A stretch of 40,206 nucleotides of DNA from Gnetum montanum (lineage: Eukaryota; Streptophyta; Gnetopsida; Gnetales; Gnetaceae). This document shows, piece by piece, positions 21,250-32,886 of this stretch. Location: the NCBI GenBank assembly GCA_015680685.1, contig MNCI01034636.1:170500-210705 (forward strand), in the 5' to 3' direction. How positions within the stretch are numbered: position 1 is the first letter of the stretch; the number at the start of each line of letters is the position of its first letter. Below the pieces are notes generated by a model. It was not told where the DNA came from, ran no database searches, and saw only the letters and a list, made by a program, of their open reading frames with translations. The position numbers were made by a program, and so were the translations under genes.

Positions 21250-22029
21250 CTAAACAAAATTGGTACTACCCACATACTCATCATTTAAAGAAATAGGAAC
21301 ATCAAATGCAAAATGTGAAAGTTGTCGAACCCTATTCATTGTTTCTAATGTAACAGGCTTATGTGTCACCCAGTTTTCTAACACATCCTTGTGACAAAAA
21401 TTTAATGTTTCTCCTGTATCTATGAATGCTTGATACTTTTGCCATTTTTCTTTACCATCTACTGCTACTTTTATTGGCACTAATAACACACTATGTAAGG
21501 AAAGCAAATTCTTAATCTGGTGATGTAGTTTTGGATCTATCTTTTGTTGCTTGCTTATTGCATACTTCACTTCAGCTGAGACTGGAAATCGCTTCTGATA
21601 AGGACTGATCAAAAAATTCCGTACCTTTTGTGTGATCTTTGTTGTAAGTTCTTCATCATCTAAACTTTCTCTGGAATTTTCCTTTAGCAAAGTTTCTCTA
21701 CACCCTAGTGTTGAAGAGATACTTGAATCTCGATCACCAAACAAATCTTCAGACTTTAAGTTAGGCATTACCCAATCATCACTTGTCGTTGACCACTTTT
21801 CTTCTTCATTGAGCCATTGTTGGACTTTAGTTAAATCTTCTAAAGATATATCTATAAACCAATCCATATCATCTACTGGCTGCATCATATCACTTCTGAA
21901 TTTCTCAACTTGTTCATCTTCGGAAATATTGCTTTCAGCTTCACTACTTTCGGTGGCTTCACTTTGTTCTACGTCTGATAACACTTGAATAGCATACACC
22001 TTTTCTATAGGATCTTCTAGGTCTTGCAC
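21250..22029 (-). pseudogene. Caulimovirid aspartic protease with acidic upstream region
   Basis: This 259-codon block is the longest intact one. The first half is very acidic (EATESSEAESN, SEDEQ), as in the C-terminal part of many caulimovirid coat proteins. The protease core has AFIDTGETLNF with the catalytic Asp at 21418-21420. The usual DTG-A-S reads DTG-E-T here. It is in frame with the zinc knuckle upstream and the RT block downstream, separated by stops. It would process the polyprotein. Confidence 0.8.
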
Positions 22030-22095
22030 TAGTTCCCAATCTTCGATGTATTCTTCAAAGAAAGCTTTAATCCTTTGGTTTCCTTTATTTTTTCA

Positions 22096-23523
22096 ACATT
22101 CATAAGCGTAATGTCCCTAGTTTTTACATGAAAATCAGGTAAGTTTTTTTTTTGGAAAATGGACGTTTTCTTCACACCACAAAAAACTGCTTCCAACTAG
22201 GCTTGAAGGATGGCCGCCACTTGCGACGTGAGAACCGTGGCTTGTTGGACTTTCTAAAATGTTGGGAGAATTTCCGTTTTGGTTTTCTTGAGGGAGCTTG
22301 AGGAGGTTTTCCAAAGACATCTATACCATCTAAATTGGCACATACCTCTGTAGATGGAAGTAATGTTTGCAACTGAACATGATAACATGCAAACTACAAT
22401 TCCTATCTGACCATGTGAACAATATTTGCAAAATAGACTAATGACAAATCTATATTATTTTTTAAAGCTTTGTAGAGCACCATTTTCCCCAAATTTGCTA
22501 GCAGACTTCCCAAATATAGATAAGGAATCATTTGATCTCTATGTAAAGCTAACCTATAAACATCATTTGCATATTCAGCACTAAACTGCATAAAATATTG
22601 CAAATCATGCAATTTCCTCTAGCTTAACAATAGCTTATTCTTTAATCTAAAATTAGCAGATAAATCAATTGTAAATTCAGTAACCAATGCTAGAAATACA
22701 CCTTGTAGACCGGTGTTGATAATTTTCTCTTATTGCTCTTAATTCGAACATTTCCACCAATGTCGGATTTTACCATATGCTCTGGTAAAAGCACCAACAA
22801 TGATTGTTCTCTCATCTAGATTCAACACATGCATTGTTGTTCTTAACTAATCTATCCACAAACGAATTGCATGGAGGAGTTCCTTCAGATGTAAGAAATC
22901 AATATCTATCACCAGAATTAAGGCTGTCAACAATTGCTAAAATGTAGAAAATACTAGAGGTGTATTGACATGAGCTCTTTGCCATGGTGGATTGGGATTG
23001 CTTCTTCTAGCCATCATTTTATGTTTTTGGCAACTTAACTCATCTTCATCTTCATCTTTTTGAGATTTATCCTTTGGGGATTTGGGAGTTTTTGGCGATG
23101 ACGGACCTTCTTCTTTAGCAGCTTTAGCTTGAGGCTTTTTACCTTTTTGGCAATTTTCAGGCATTTAATCTTTTCAAGAAGAACCTGATCTCTTGGATCC
23201 TTAAAAATTGATTTGGCTTCGTCTGGTAGTGTAGATGCTTGTGGACATTCTGGCATGGTTGGAATAGGTAAATCGACTATTGGCAGGGCTAACTGGTTTT
23301 CGAGAGTATAAACCTCTTGAAGTTTCTTTGTTGTCACACTCTCTTGTTGACACTTCAAACTCTGTATAATTACTTTATCTTGTACAATTGTTTCATAGGC
23401 TTGTAAATGTTCAGTCATTTCTTTTGACAACTGCGCACATTGTCCTTCTATACAATGTACACCTTCTTCAATCTGAGCTACATTATCAATGAGATGATTG
23501 ATATGCTGGGAAGCATATGACAT
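22096..23523 (-). pseudogene. Caulimovirid coat protein region with degraded zinc knuckle
   Basis: From 23523 a helical stretch (coiled-coil-like, 23523-23200) and a Lys/Glu-rich linker precede the capsid body. The body includes QYFMQFSAEYANDVYRLAL near 22600, then a strongly basic tail (RKPKRKF, RFSRRKW) near 22300. A CCHC knuckle follows at 22137-22096 with the spacing C-x2-C-x4-H-x4-C. Its first Cys codon is TGA and two further stops lie inside or next to it. The frame shifts near 23165 and returns near 22190, next to a run of ten A on the sense strand. The coat protein would package the genome. Confidence 0.75.
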
Positions 23524-25560
23524 CCAATGACAAAGATAATTTAACTACTTGATTGCATCTTGTTAATCAACAGTGATGGATACTAAATGTTCTAGCAAAT
23601 AACAGTAATCTGCTCTCATTGTAGGACTTTTAGCTTGTGAAGCTGTCATACTATAGGCTCCTAAAGGAGGCCATCTGCCACCTGATAATAGTCTTCTATC
23701 ACCAACTTGCCTATAGGAGGGTTGCATCATCAGAATTTGATGTTGCAATTTAAAGATTCTTGATCTTGCATCAAAGTTTGGAGAACTTGATCCTTGACTT
23801 GCGCTAGCATCTTCTACTAACTTTTTAGGAGGTAAGACTATTGGAAGTGCTTCTAACGTGATGGTCGCTAATTGACTGAATTGTTGTAATGGATATTGAC
23901 TCCATCGTCGTTTGGGCTTCTCTACTATCTTGAACTCTTGATCTTGGAGAATACACTGAATCTTCGGAAAAATTTGAACATATCCTGGCACATGAATTGA
24001 CCTTCTGCATGCTAAAAAATGCTAACTGCCTTTGGGGAATTGAACACCCCACTTCAACTTATGGTTCATCAAAATTGTATTTGATAACTGAAATGTACCT
24101 CTTGCAGCTACTGCAGCATATACAACTCTTGGTAACAAATCAACACCATGAATCTCAATACAAAAAAGCAAAGCACCAGTAATATAGTCATCCTCTAAAG
24201 CTAATTGGTAATTTGGTTGTACTGTACACAAAGCATGTGAGTCTATTTTTCCATGAAACTAACAAATCTTAGTAGTTTCCCAAGCTGTCTTTGGATCTTT
24301 TCTGATTCCATCTCTAATGACATGACTATCTAACAAGGTTACAACATATTTAGCTCCTATGTTGTAATTGAACTTCAGACTCACCATGATGTCTATCTTC
24401 CCTAGATGCACATACTGATGACCTTGACTTTTCCATTTATCTACCTCTTGATCAGTAAACAACGACAAAAAAACTGGTCTAATGCCTTGACCTTTGATAT
24501 CAAGCAAAGCTTCCATTTGCTTAATAGATGTTGACATTCTTGCCAAAAAGGTTTTGGAAAAATTATAAATATCATATTTAGAAATTTCTAGAAATTGGAG
24601 ATCCTTGTGAGCACCACTAGACACGAATGATTTTTGCTTTAACAAAGCTTCAGAAAATGGCAAGATTGCTTATTGATCACTAGACATTTCTACTACTTTT
24701 TTTCCTTTCTCTTTATGATTACCATCTACACTCATACTACTAGATCTAAGCATAAATATTCTGGGATTAGCATCCACATATTCAATATCATCATCACTAT
24801 TTAACATAACATCATCATCATTTTCATCAAAGGCTGCTTGAACCAGCAAATTAAAAATTTGCATTCTAAAATGTCTATCCTCTTCAGCTTGTACCTGTGC
24901 TTCTGTATATGCATCATACACCACAGCTACATGTTCATCATATACTCTTTTTTTACCTTCAGAAATTTCTCGAAGTAACTTACGATCCTCTTATTCGAAC
25001 GGACTTAGTCCCTCATCATCATAGAGATCACCAATTGGAGTAGGTGGGTAAATATACTGATCACCATGTTTGTTATGTGATTGAACAATAAATGGAGGAT
25101 TATTCAAATCTGAAAGCTCGGAAAAAAAATCATCATCTGGTAACTCTTCTATTTCAAATATAACCATAGGATAGGATTTCAAATATTTTAATGGACCATA
25201 TAATTCATTTGGACACAACTGAGGACATGACACTACCCTTTTTAGGTTAGACACAACCTTTGGCTTGATCATTAGATTTGGAGTGGAAACATGTGATACT
25301 CCCATAGTCCAATAGTAATTTGACATAGCTTCAACCCTTTCTTCAATTGGCTTAGCAACATTTTTCCAATAAATATTTCCTAAGAATTTAGGTCTAGCCA
25401 TTTCCTTATATTCAAACAACATTCTGGCTAATAACATTAAATTGTAGGTTGCCCAACGTTCTACTCTCCATTCAGGATTTTCCCAATAACTATCAGTAGA
25501 ATAACACCAACTAGACCAAACATTATGAAAATCATCACAACTGTAAATAGCTTGTACCAA
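23524..25560 (-). pseudogene. Caulimovirid N-terminal region with 30K-type movement protein
   Basis: The frame is constant over this stretch, with six stops. 25560-24991 (189 codons) is an N-terminal domain rich in Trp and Tyr, of unknown role. 24663-24022 is the movement-protein core of the 30K superfamily: VHLGKIDIMV near 24408, then NIGAKYVVTLLDS near 24360, with the conserved Asp of LLD. After it come ALEDDYITG and GTFQLSNTI. 23991-23563 is a Pro/Ser/Gln-rich linker. Movement proteins carry virus through plasmodesmata. The call rests on the GxI-DI(x)V and LLDxR-like pattern. Confidence 0.75.
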
Positions 25561-25617
25561 ATTTGACGATTCACCAACTTCAAATTATGTTGAACTAGTT
25601 GTCTGGTTGTTTGAAGA

Positions 25618-25630
25618 GGCTCTGATACCA
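25618..25630 (-). other. tRNA-Met primer binding site of the caulimovirid
   Basis: The minus strand reads TGGTATCAGAGCC, a perfect complement to the 3' end of plant initiator tRNA-Met. It marks the origin of minus-strand DNA synthesis in caulimovirids and position 1 of their genomes. The preceding A makes ATG, opening MVSEPLQTTRQL, which runs for about 25 codons before a frame change leads to the main polyprotein frame. An LTR ending in CA followed by this site would look the same (CCCTCAAAA precedes it), so context decides. Confidence 0.85.
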
Positions 25631-25631
25631 T

Positions 25632-26225
25632 TTTGAGGGGATGCCTCCACGCTCCGCTACTCCATGTCTTGTAACATGATCTAGAGTTTAGCATGAAATA
25701 AACTTGGATGATCAAATTTAAAATGCCCAATAGCTCAAAATAAACAACTAGACTCTTCGGTTGATTGCATTGCACAGCGTTCCTATAGAACTCAACTTCT
25801 CTCAGCGCTCTTCTCTCAACAGTGCTTTTCTATGAAGGAGCTTCTATGAACAAAGGAATACCTTCCAACCTAGATCCTGGAGGCACGAGTAAAACTAGTG
25901 AAAAATTTAATCCCACTTAAGCTTTTACCATGCAACAAAGGTGCCCCATAGGATGAATTGTGTTACATTGACCATGGATTCTATAGTTGATGTGAACAGA
26001 TTGCTATGTGCATCATAGTATGTATGCGTCTGAGGGATGTATAATCATGAGTATGTGGGAGATGAGAGAATATTAGGATAATTGAGTGAATGTGCATAGG
26101 TTGTAATAAGGATGAGGAGGAAGGTGCACTCTTGAGTGGCTCAACTAGTCCAATGATGCACATCAGAGTGATGTGGTGACTTGCAGTTGTAATGAGATGC
26201 ATCTCTGCATGACCACCTCTACGGC
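25632..26225 (-). other. Region upstream of the caulimovirid, probable viral non-coding sequence
   Basis: No convincing protein-coding frame was found. Since it lies just before the primer site on the sense strand, it may be viral intergenic or promoter sequence. The join to element B is probably near 26230, where B linker repeats begin. No TATA box was clear. Confidence 0.35.
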
Positions 26226-27093
26226 TTCATCCTGCAAACACAACTCCGAGAAGAGAAGAAAACCACACAACATGAAATGCAAGTGCAAATGTCAAATGTG
26301 AAGATGTGGTAGGTGCTAGATGCAAAGATGTTGCAAATGTGTCAAATGTTGTGCCAGCTGCAAGTGCTTAGGAAGCCAATGAAAGTGCCAAAGCGATGAT
26401 GTTGCGAGTCCTCTGAAGGTCATACTAATGGCAAGTGCTTTGAAAGATCAGGAGAATGATGGGAGGTGATGATGTTGTGAGTGCCACCAAGGCCACATTA
26501 ATGGCAAGTGCTCCAAAAGATCAACAACATGCTAGTTTAAAGTCCTAGTAGACTGTGAACACAGTTTAAGGTCCTCGTAGACCATGATGTGCTAGTTTAT
26601 AGTTCTAGTAGACTGCTGGATGCTAGTTTAATGTCATAGAGGAAAGTGGATGTTGTGCTAGTTTAACTTCATGACCCAAGGACGGGATGTCATGCTAGTT
26701 TAACATCATGACCCAAGGATGATTTTTGCGAGTTTATAGTCATAGTGAACTGTTTATGCCAATTTATAGTCATAATAGACTAGTGTTTACCTTGCGTGTG
26801 TAAGTTGCGATGTTGCATGCATGGTCATGCTGTGTGCCTACAAGGTCCTACAAAAATCAACTAGAAAGAAAACAACATTAAGCAACATCTATCATAAATA
26901 GAGTTAAAATGTATGAATGAAAGAAAAGAAATGCAAAAAATGATAGTTTTAGGCTGTTCCGGGTCATAAGCTAGTTTAAGGCCTTTTCGGGCCATATGTT
27001 TTTGTAGTTGTTTTTTTAATGCAATGCATAAGATAAGTAGATGGATGTGTAAACAAAGTAGAAATGCATAAACAAAGTGAAGTAGTATGTAAA
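26226..27093 (-). other. Element B linker after pro: motif array and 72-bp duplication
   Basis: There is no gene. A 72-bp unit starting GATGATGTTG is duplicated at 26395 and 26467, both copies with AATGGCAAGTGCT. Between 26530 and 26790 about eight degenerate copies of the TAAACTAGCA motif occur (plus strand: TGCTAGTTTAA, then AGTCATAGTAGAC-like). One more is at 26970-26985, GGCCTTAAACTAGC on the sense strand. It corresponds in position to the pro-pol spacer of H. Confidence 0.6.
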
Positions 27094-27800
27094 CTAGGTA
27101 AGCAGGTGAAATGTAAATGCATGAACAAATGCAACCCAAGAAAAAACCAAAAATGCATGGCCAATGGAGGCAAGGCGTGAGCTAGTGCTTAACGTGTTTT
27201 TGGCCAATTCTTGATCACATAGTTGCTTCCTAACTAGGTGTGGATTCGAGGGTGTGCAAGGCTTAGGATCCTCTGGGAGATTATTGGCTTCAATCACTCG
27301 TTTAGGTGTGTTAGCCTTAGGCACTGCATTGGTTGCCGTAGGTGTACCACCAAGAAACTCTTCTTCCAAAACTTGTGCCATGTTTGTGTCATGGATAGTC
27401 GAAGAGGAAGCATTATCACCATGGATGATAACTTGGCCACCTTTGTATGGAAGGTGGATTTCTTGGTGGATGGGAGAGGAGATGGCCCTTGGTTGGGCTA
27501 GCCAAGGCCTTACTAGAATCATGTTGAAACCTAGCATCTCCTCTATGATAGTGAAATCTGCACTAGTGGGGAATTTCTCTCCTACCACGAAAGCTAAGTT
27601 GATTGTACCCTTGACCATGACACATGATCCATTGAAGGATTTTAGACATGTCATTTTGGTTGGCCTGATTTCTTCTGCCAGGCCTAGTTTGTTGATGATA
27701 GAGTACAAGACTATGTTTGTTGCTGCACCATCATCGACATTCACACTGCAGATGGTGCACTGCCCAACATGTATCCTAATGGATAGTGGAGCTATAGTGA
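27094..27800 (-). pseudogene. pro: Aspartic protease of element B
   Basis: An open block of 216 codons from 27744 includes NVDDGAATNIVLYSIINKLG; the active-site DDG is at 27735-27727. LKSFNGSCVMVKGTI follows, and FNMILVRPWLAQ, the second conserved protease strand, where the family has G-R-x-W or similar. It parallels the H protease at 12590-13130, but with far fewer breaks. A shadow frame on the other strand (27254-27955) is not a gene. No RT follows. Confidence 0.8.
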
Positions 27801-30625
27801 CCTCCCCTCATTTAGGATTTACTTTGACTGCATTGTCATGGAACAATTGGGATGTTGAACTCGATTCTTTTGGTGTAGGGGGCAATATTGTTGCACAGAT
27901 GGATGCCTTATTTGCAGGGATGTCCTCCGTAATAAGAATAGAGGCCAAGATCTAGGTCAATGCTTGGCAATGAGTAGATGAGGTCATGACTAGGTCATAA
28001 AAGCTCAACGTTGTGTTCTTTTGCTTGAGCATTTATTTTACCTAGTTTAGTGCAGCTATGAAGTCCTTGTCATTAGCCGTTGTGTTGGCCTTGACTTCCT
28101 TGATGTGGCTTAAGAGATATATCTCTCATGTATGGGACTTGGGCTTGGTTTGCTTGGCCTGCTTAGGGGTAGGGGCCCCAGTGTTTGGTTGTTGCTTGCT
28201 AGTTGTGGCCTTTGCTTTGGCCATGGGTGTTGCAAGGTGCTCGTTTGTCCTCTTGTGTTGCCATTTGGTGGGCCTACCCGAATCACTAGTGGGATCGACC
28301 CTTGAGGGAGGAGAGATTGATACATTGCCCACTGTTGGGCTTCAAGTAGGCAAGGGGCCATCACATTGTGGGACCCTTATGACAAAGGGTAGTTTAGAAA
28401 TTGTTGTAGGGGTTGTTGTGTAACTAACTCATTGTGGCACCTTGATGACAAAAGGTTGCTTAGCGGTTGTTGTTGTTATGTCATGCCAGTTTAACGTCTT
28501 AGCGGACGATTGGTTTGGGACCTTGACCAAAAAGGGTATTGTGGATGCTGGAGGTGACACTTTGATGACAAAGGGAGGCCTCTTGTTTGTGGAGGCCAAG
28601 GGGATCCTTGCCTTGCTAGGAGGCACATGGATCATAAAAGTCTATTGCACAGGTTTTAGCTTGCCACCTATGCTAATGGAGTTTATGACATAGGAAGCGT
28701 CATCTGCATTGCATTGGCTCGTTGTGTTTAGCACCAATTGGCCCCATCTATCATTCTTTGCAGGTCATCTTGCAAAGCACAATAGTTGTCTATACTATGA
28801 TCAGACAACTAGTGGTAATGACTGTATTGGTCCAACTTGAAGTGTCATGGAACCAGGGGCTTGTTTGGTACTGCTGAGGCAAGGTTCCTTAGTAGTTTGC
28901 AATACCTATCATGTTATTTGACAAGCAATCTCTGATACGTGTTTGTATTGGATTTGTCCAACTTTTAGGAGTTGCTCCAATAGTTTAGAGTGTTCCATTG
29001 GTAGTGGTATATACTTTGAGCAGTTCTTACATTGAAAGTTGGGCCTTAGGGTGGCCCTTGCCGATGTAGGTGAGTTGGCGCTAGAGTTGGAAATTTTGTC
29101 AACTAGGGCATTGGGTTGTTTAGCTGTTGGACCCCAGTTGGTTACTTTTGTGCTCATAGCCATTGTTTCCACTCTTGTGTTCTACTTGTGAGCATGTTGA
29201 TTTTTGTAGGCCACGTAGGCTAGGTCATTGTTAGCTTGCACTGCTTCCTCTATGCCTTTTGTTTGGGCAAAGGCTTGGCTAAGAGACTTTGGGGCTAGAT
29301 AATACAATTTGGACTTAATGAAGTCATTTATTGAACCTTTGAAGATGACCAGTAGATGTGTCTCAACTAAGGGTTCATGCATTTCACTCAATGTAGCATT
29401 CCAATGTTGGAGGAATTTTGGCATAGGTTCTAAAGGCCCCTACTTAACCTGCATGAGCTGGTTGGGGGTTGCTTCAAGCTTTAGGTTGTACCTAAAGCAT
29501 ATCAAAAACTAGCTTATGAGATCCTCCAAAAAGGAGATTGAGGCCTTGGGTAGTGTGTGATACTAGTCTAAGGCCTTGTCAATGAGTGACATGGGGAACA
29601 TGCACATGATGGCTTGTGGCCAAGCTTGAAGGAGTAGGCACTTGAATTGAAATGTGACCAAGTGTGCATTGGGGTCTCCTTCACCATTATACTTAATGAA
29701 TTAAGGTAGTTGGACCCCAGTTGGAAGAGTTAGGGGTGGTACTGTAGGACTAATGGGGTCATCATGGTAGAAATTCACCACCTTGACAGTGGCGAAGGAG
29801 GTAGCCTTAAGTTGATTGATCTCCTTCGTCAAGATTTGGATCAGCTGGAATGCTTGATCCAAGCTTGGGGATGTGCTAGCTAGTTGCATTGGCTAGGCTT
29901 GTGTTGGTGGCACAACATAGGATCAAATTTTTGGTTGTGGTCAACGTTGTAGCGAACAATTGTTGTCAATTTAACATCATAGCAGACGATTTTTGCTAGT
30001 TTAGCATCATAGTAGACAGTTGTTGCCAGTTTAACATTATAGCAGACGATTTTTGCTAGTTTAACATCATAGCAAATAGTTATTAATGTGTTGGCTAAGC
30101 GATGGGTGCGGTGATCAAAGTAGGCCACACATGAGTGGGTTGGACAGACACCGTAGACGTCAATGAGATAGGTGAGATGTAGGATGCCTAAGTTGTTTAG
30201 GGCTGGGTGGTGGCCCCAACGTGAGTATAGGGTTGGGAAGATGTAGTCGTCACTTGCAAGGAAGGATGAATTGACATGGTCACCCTCTCAAAGAGGATGG
30301 GTGGACCAAACCGAGGAGAGGCTGTACTAGGAAGTGGTTGTTGGAAGATGGTGTAGGGATGGCTCTCATGTTCAGAGCAGGGCTTGAACTCATCTTCCTC
30401 CTTCTATGAGGCTTCCTCCTAGGTTTTCCTTGCATCATGCTTATTTGCACATATGAGCTGGGACAACAACTGGTGGTAGGACTCCGTGAGTGGGATTATG
30501 TCAAACAAGGAGAGGTTGTACTCCTATCCATTCCAATGGACTCATTTGCAGTCTTGTTTTGCCTCCAAATCAAGGTAATCCATTGGTAGTCCTTCTTGGA
30601 TTTTGGCACAAATAAAATTGTATTG
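27801..30625 (-). pseudogene. gag: Gag of element B
   Basis: In order on the minus strand: the N-terminal block LSHEQYNFICAKIQEGLPM near 30600, SLDQAFQLIQ near 29850, the capsid region with GDPNAHLVTF near 29680, WNATLSEMHEPLVETH near 29400, and a zinc-knuckle relic SHYHxLSDHSIDNYCALQ near 28760. Four copies of PFVIKVP-like peptide follow at about 28600-28380, then the LSFYDLVMTSS block near 28010. The last is shared with H just before the protease. About twenty stops occur. Two places hold inserted TAAACTAGC-type units (29940-30070 and 28485-28510), which interrupt the protein alignment with H. Confidence 0.75.
29940..30075 (-). repeat. Four-copy TAAACTAGCA motif array inside B gag
   Basis: On the minus strand each copy reads roughly GTCTGCTATGATGTTAAACT then AGCAAAAATC, repeated about every 30 bases. 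It lies between Gag blocks that adjoin more closely in A and H, so it looks like an insertion and local amplification. Confidence 0.75.
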
Positions 30626-30894
30626 TTCATGGCTTAGTGCAGCATGCTTTGGCTGGATCCTAGTGTCAAATGTATTAGACAACAACATGAAAGGTTGATC
30701 TGGATTCATGTTCACAGATTGGGTTGTGAGAGTTGCTGTTTGCAAAAAATGGCTAACTCTAAAAACTGCAAAAAAATAACTAAGTCTGCCAGTAGTAGGA
30801 AAATGGCTAAGTATAAAAATATAGAAAAAATACCAAGCATAAAAGTGCATAAAAAATACTAAGTATAAAAATGAAGAAAAAATGTTAAGTATGA

Positions 30895-31340
30895 AAACTG
30901 TGAAAATGGCCAACTCTGGTGCTACACTCGCTATGCTGGAGCTTGGCATGTTCGCTACGCTAGAGCTTGGTACGCTCGCTATGCTAGAGCTTGCTATGCT
31001 ATGGCTTGTCACACTTGCTATGCTAGAGCTTCCTATGCTCACTATGCTAGAGCTTGGTACGCTCGCTATACTAGAGCTTGCTACGCTATGGCTTGTCACA
31101 CTTGCTACGCTGGAACTTGCTATGCTCGGTACACTAGAGCTTGGTACACTTGCTATGCTAGAGCTTTCTACGCTATGGCTTGTCACACTCACTATGTTGG
31201 AGCTTGCTATGCTTGCTACACTAGAGCTTGGTACACTCGCTACGCTAAAGCTTGCTACGCTATGGCTTATCACACTCTCTACACTGGAGCTTACTATGCT
31301 AGAGCCTGCTACGCTCTGAGAACTTGTTACACTCTCTAGA
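30895..31340 (-). repeat. 87-bp higher-order repeat in the B leader
   Basis: The plus strand has ATGGCTTGTC or ATGGCTTATC at 31001, 31088, 31175 and 31262, exactly 87 bp apart. Between them are sub-units of about 24 bp, each with GCTAGAGCTTG. 87 is divisible by three, so frames stay open on both strands and give spurious 29-residue repeats. It lies between the primer site and gag, in the 5' leader of B. Confidence 0.93.
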
Positions 31341-31387
31341 ACATCCAGAGTTTTGACTAAGTGATAATTAAAAGTATAGATAGAAAT

Positions 31388-31412
31388 GGTTCAAGCCCTC
31401 CTTCTAGCATCA
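31388..31412 (-). other. Primer binding site of element B
   Basis: The minus strand starts TGATGCTAGAAGGAGGGC, five bases inside the 5' LTR. Its complement on the plus strand reads like a tRNA 3' end: GGTTCAA (T loop), then CCCTCCTTCTAGC, then ATCA where a working tRNA would have xCCA. From memory this acceptor stem fits plant tRNA-Asn best. It is shared with element A (TGGTGCTAC). It is not a tRNA gene, since no anticodon or D arm precedes it. Confidence 0.7.
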
Positions 31413-32168
31413 AAAATTGTGACGTCCAAAAATGTCAGTGGTTGGAACACTAGAGGTCATCCGGTGTATAGCCTAACCCCAAATCTGTGAGAGGGCAGTG
31501 CTGGAGAAAACGGAAATGTGATGCCCTGAATGGTCTTGTCGATTAGATAGGGACTTATGTGCTGTTAAAATGGCTATGTGTGAGAAGAGTTTATGCTACA
31601 TTACGCACGAGCATTAGGTCTAACTAAGCTAGAGTGTAGCAGGATGTCCCGACCTAAGAACAATGATGTTAACATGCAAACATGTATGAAAAAAGTGAGA
31701 AAATACAAGTGTTATGCTGAATGCCAAAGAGAAATGCTTGAGAAATGCAATTGCTATTTGAGAACAGTAGTGCACCATCCCAAAAGAGGGAGTGTAGCTG
31801 ATTCACAAAGGGATACATAATGTACAATAGGTGTAGTGGGAGCATAATCACAACCTTGATGATGTCAGGCTGTGAAGTCTAGTGCTCACTGTGTTGGACT
31901 ATGTCTGCTGGGTTGATAGCCATAGTGTACCATGTGATGTTCTACAGGCTTGCAATGGGGATGCAATGTACCATGCGATGTACCTATGCCTCTCTACTGG
32001 TGCAGTGTGCTCTAGGTCTTGTTCGCCCACAAAGCTAAGTTCTAACATGCCAAAATGCCAAATGCCAAATGGAAGTTCCAACTGCCTTACTAGTGAGAAA
32101 TGAATGCCAACCCTCCTCACCCCTCCCCCTGCCCCCCCCCCCCCCCCTTTTCAAAAAAGGGAGTAGGG

Positions 32169-32181
32169 GTATTTATAGGGC
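32169..32181 (-). promoter_or_regulatory. TATA box of the B 5' LTR
   Basis: CCCTATAAATACC on the minus strand, identical to the box in the 3' LTR. This copy would have transcribed the whole element toward gag. Confidence 0.7.
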
Positions 32182-32284
32182 TAGGGTTAGCCCAAAATAT
32201 AGATCAGGTGTCATGTGGTAGTGTGGTGGGTGGGATCACGTTTGTCCCATGTTACATGCAGGACACAAGATGCTAGTTGCAATG

Positions 32285-32815
32285 CTAGACAAGGTGCTAT
32301 GCTGCAGTAGACATGGTGCTATGCTACATAGCGTGACAGGGTGCTACACTGGAGTAGACATGGTGTTATGCTACGCAGCATGACAAGGTGCTACACTGTA
32401 GTAGACATGGTGCTACGCTATGCAACGTGACAAGGTGCTACACTACAGTAGACATGGTGCTACACTATGTAGCATGACAAGGTGCTACGTTGCAGTAGAC
32501 ATGGTGCTATGCTAAACAGCGTGACAAGGTGCTATGTTGTAGTAGACATGGTGCTACGCTACGTAGCATGATAAGGTGCTATGCTATAGTAGACATGGTG
32601 CTATGCTACGTAGCATGAGAGGGTGTTATGATGCAGTAGACATAGTGTTATTCTACGTAGCATGACAAGGTGCTACGTTGTAGTAGACATGGTGCTACGC
32701 TACGTAGCATGACAAGGTGCTATGTTGCAGTAGACATGGTGCTACGCTACGCAGCATGACAGGGTGCTATGCTACAGTAGACATGGTGCTATGCTACATA
32801 GCGTGACAAGGTGAA
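32285..32815 (-). repeat. 47-bp U3 tandem array in the B 5' LTR, about 11 units
   Basis: The unit has the same two half-units as at 19555-20068. Copy order and variants differ between the LTRs, which suggests the arrays kept changing after insertion. Confidence 0.92.
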
Positions 32816-32886
32816 ATATGAATAATTTTGACACTTAGCCATATTTCCAGTCACAATGCCGAGACCCAAAATTTTGTGGTGTTTTA

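Larger units (their letters stand above)
20521..25631 (-). mobile_element. Decayed endogenous caulimovirid (pararetrovirus) polyprotein region
   Basis: A single long minus-strand polyprotein, about 1,700 codons, carries the gene order movement protein, coat protein, protease, RT. This is the layout of petuvirus-like and related endogenous plant pararetroviruses. It begins at a perfect tRNA-Met primer site whose first bases supply an ATG (25631). I count about 20 in-frame stops and at least three frame changes (after about 25600, near 23165, near 22190). RNase H and most of RT are absent. It therefore cannot encode a working virus. It lies inside element B, in the same direction, where B's own pol should be. 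The genus cannot be assigned without a tree. Confidence 0.85.

Noticed and set aside
21632-21988. 118-codon Ser-rich plus-strand frame
   Set aside because: It is the complement of the acidic region of the caulimovirid polyprotein.
25632-26230. LTR directly before the tRNA-Met primer site, making the viral polyprotein part of its own LTR element
   Set aside because: The sequence CCCTCA then three bases then the primer site would fit, but no second copy of 25632-26230 exists downstream of the truncated RT, and the protein order is caulimovirid.
27254-27955. 233-codon plus-strand frame
   Set aside because: It is antisense to the B protease, which has clear family motifs on the minus strand; the plus frame shows none.
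30542-31339. Ser-rich (minus) and Leu/Met-rich (plus) open frames over the 87-bp repeat
   Set aside because: Both follow from repeat periodicity. Only the part below about 30625 on the minus strand aligns with Gag.
31388-31412. tRNA gene fragment (T loop and acceptor end on the plus strand)
   Set aside because: There is no D arm or anticodon upstream, and the site is exactly where a primer binding site should be.
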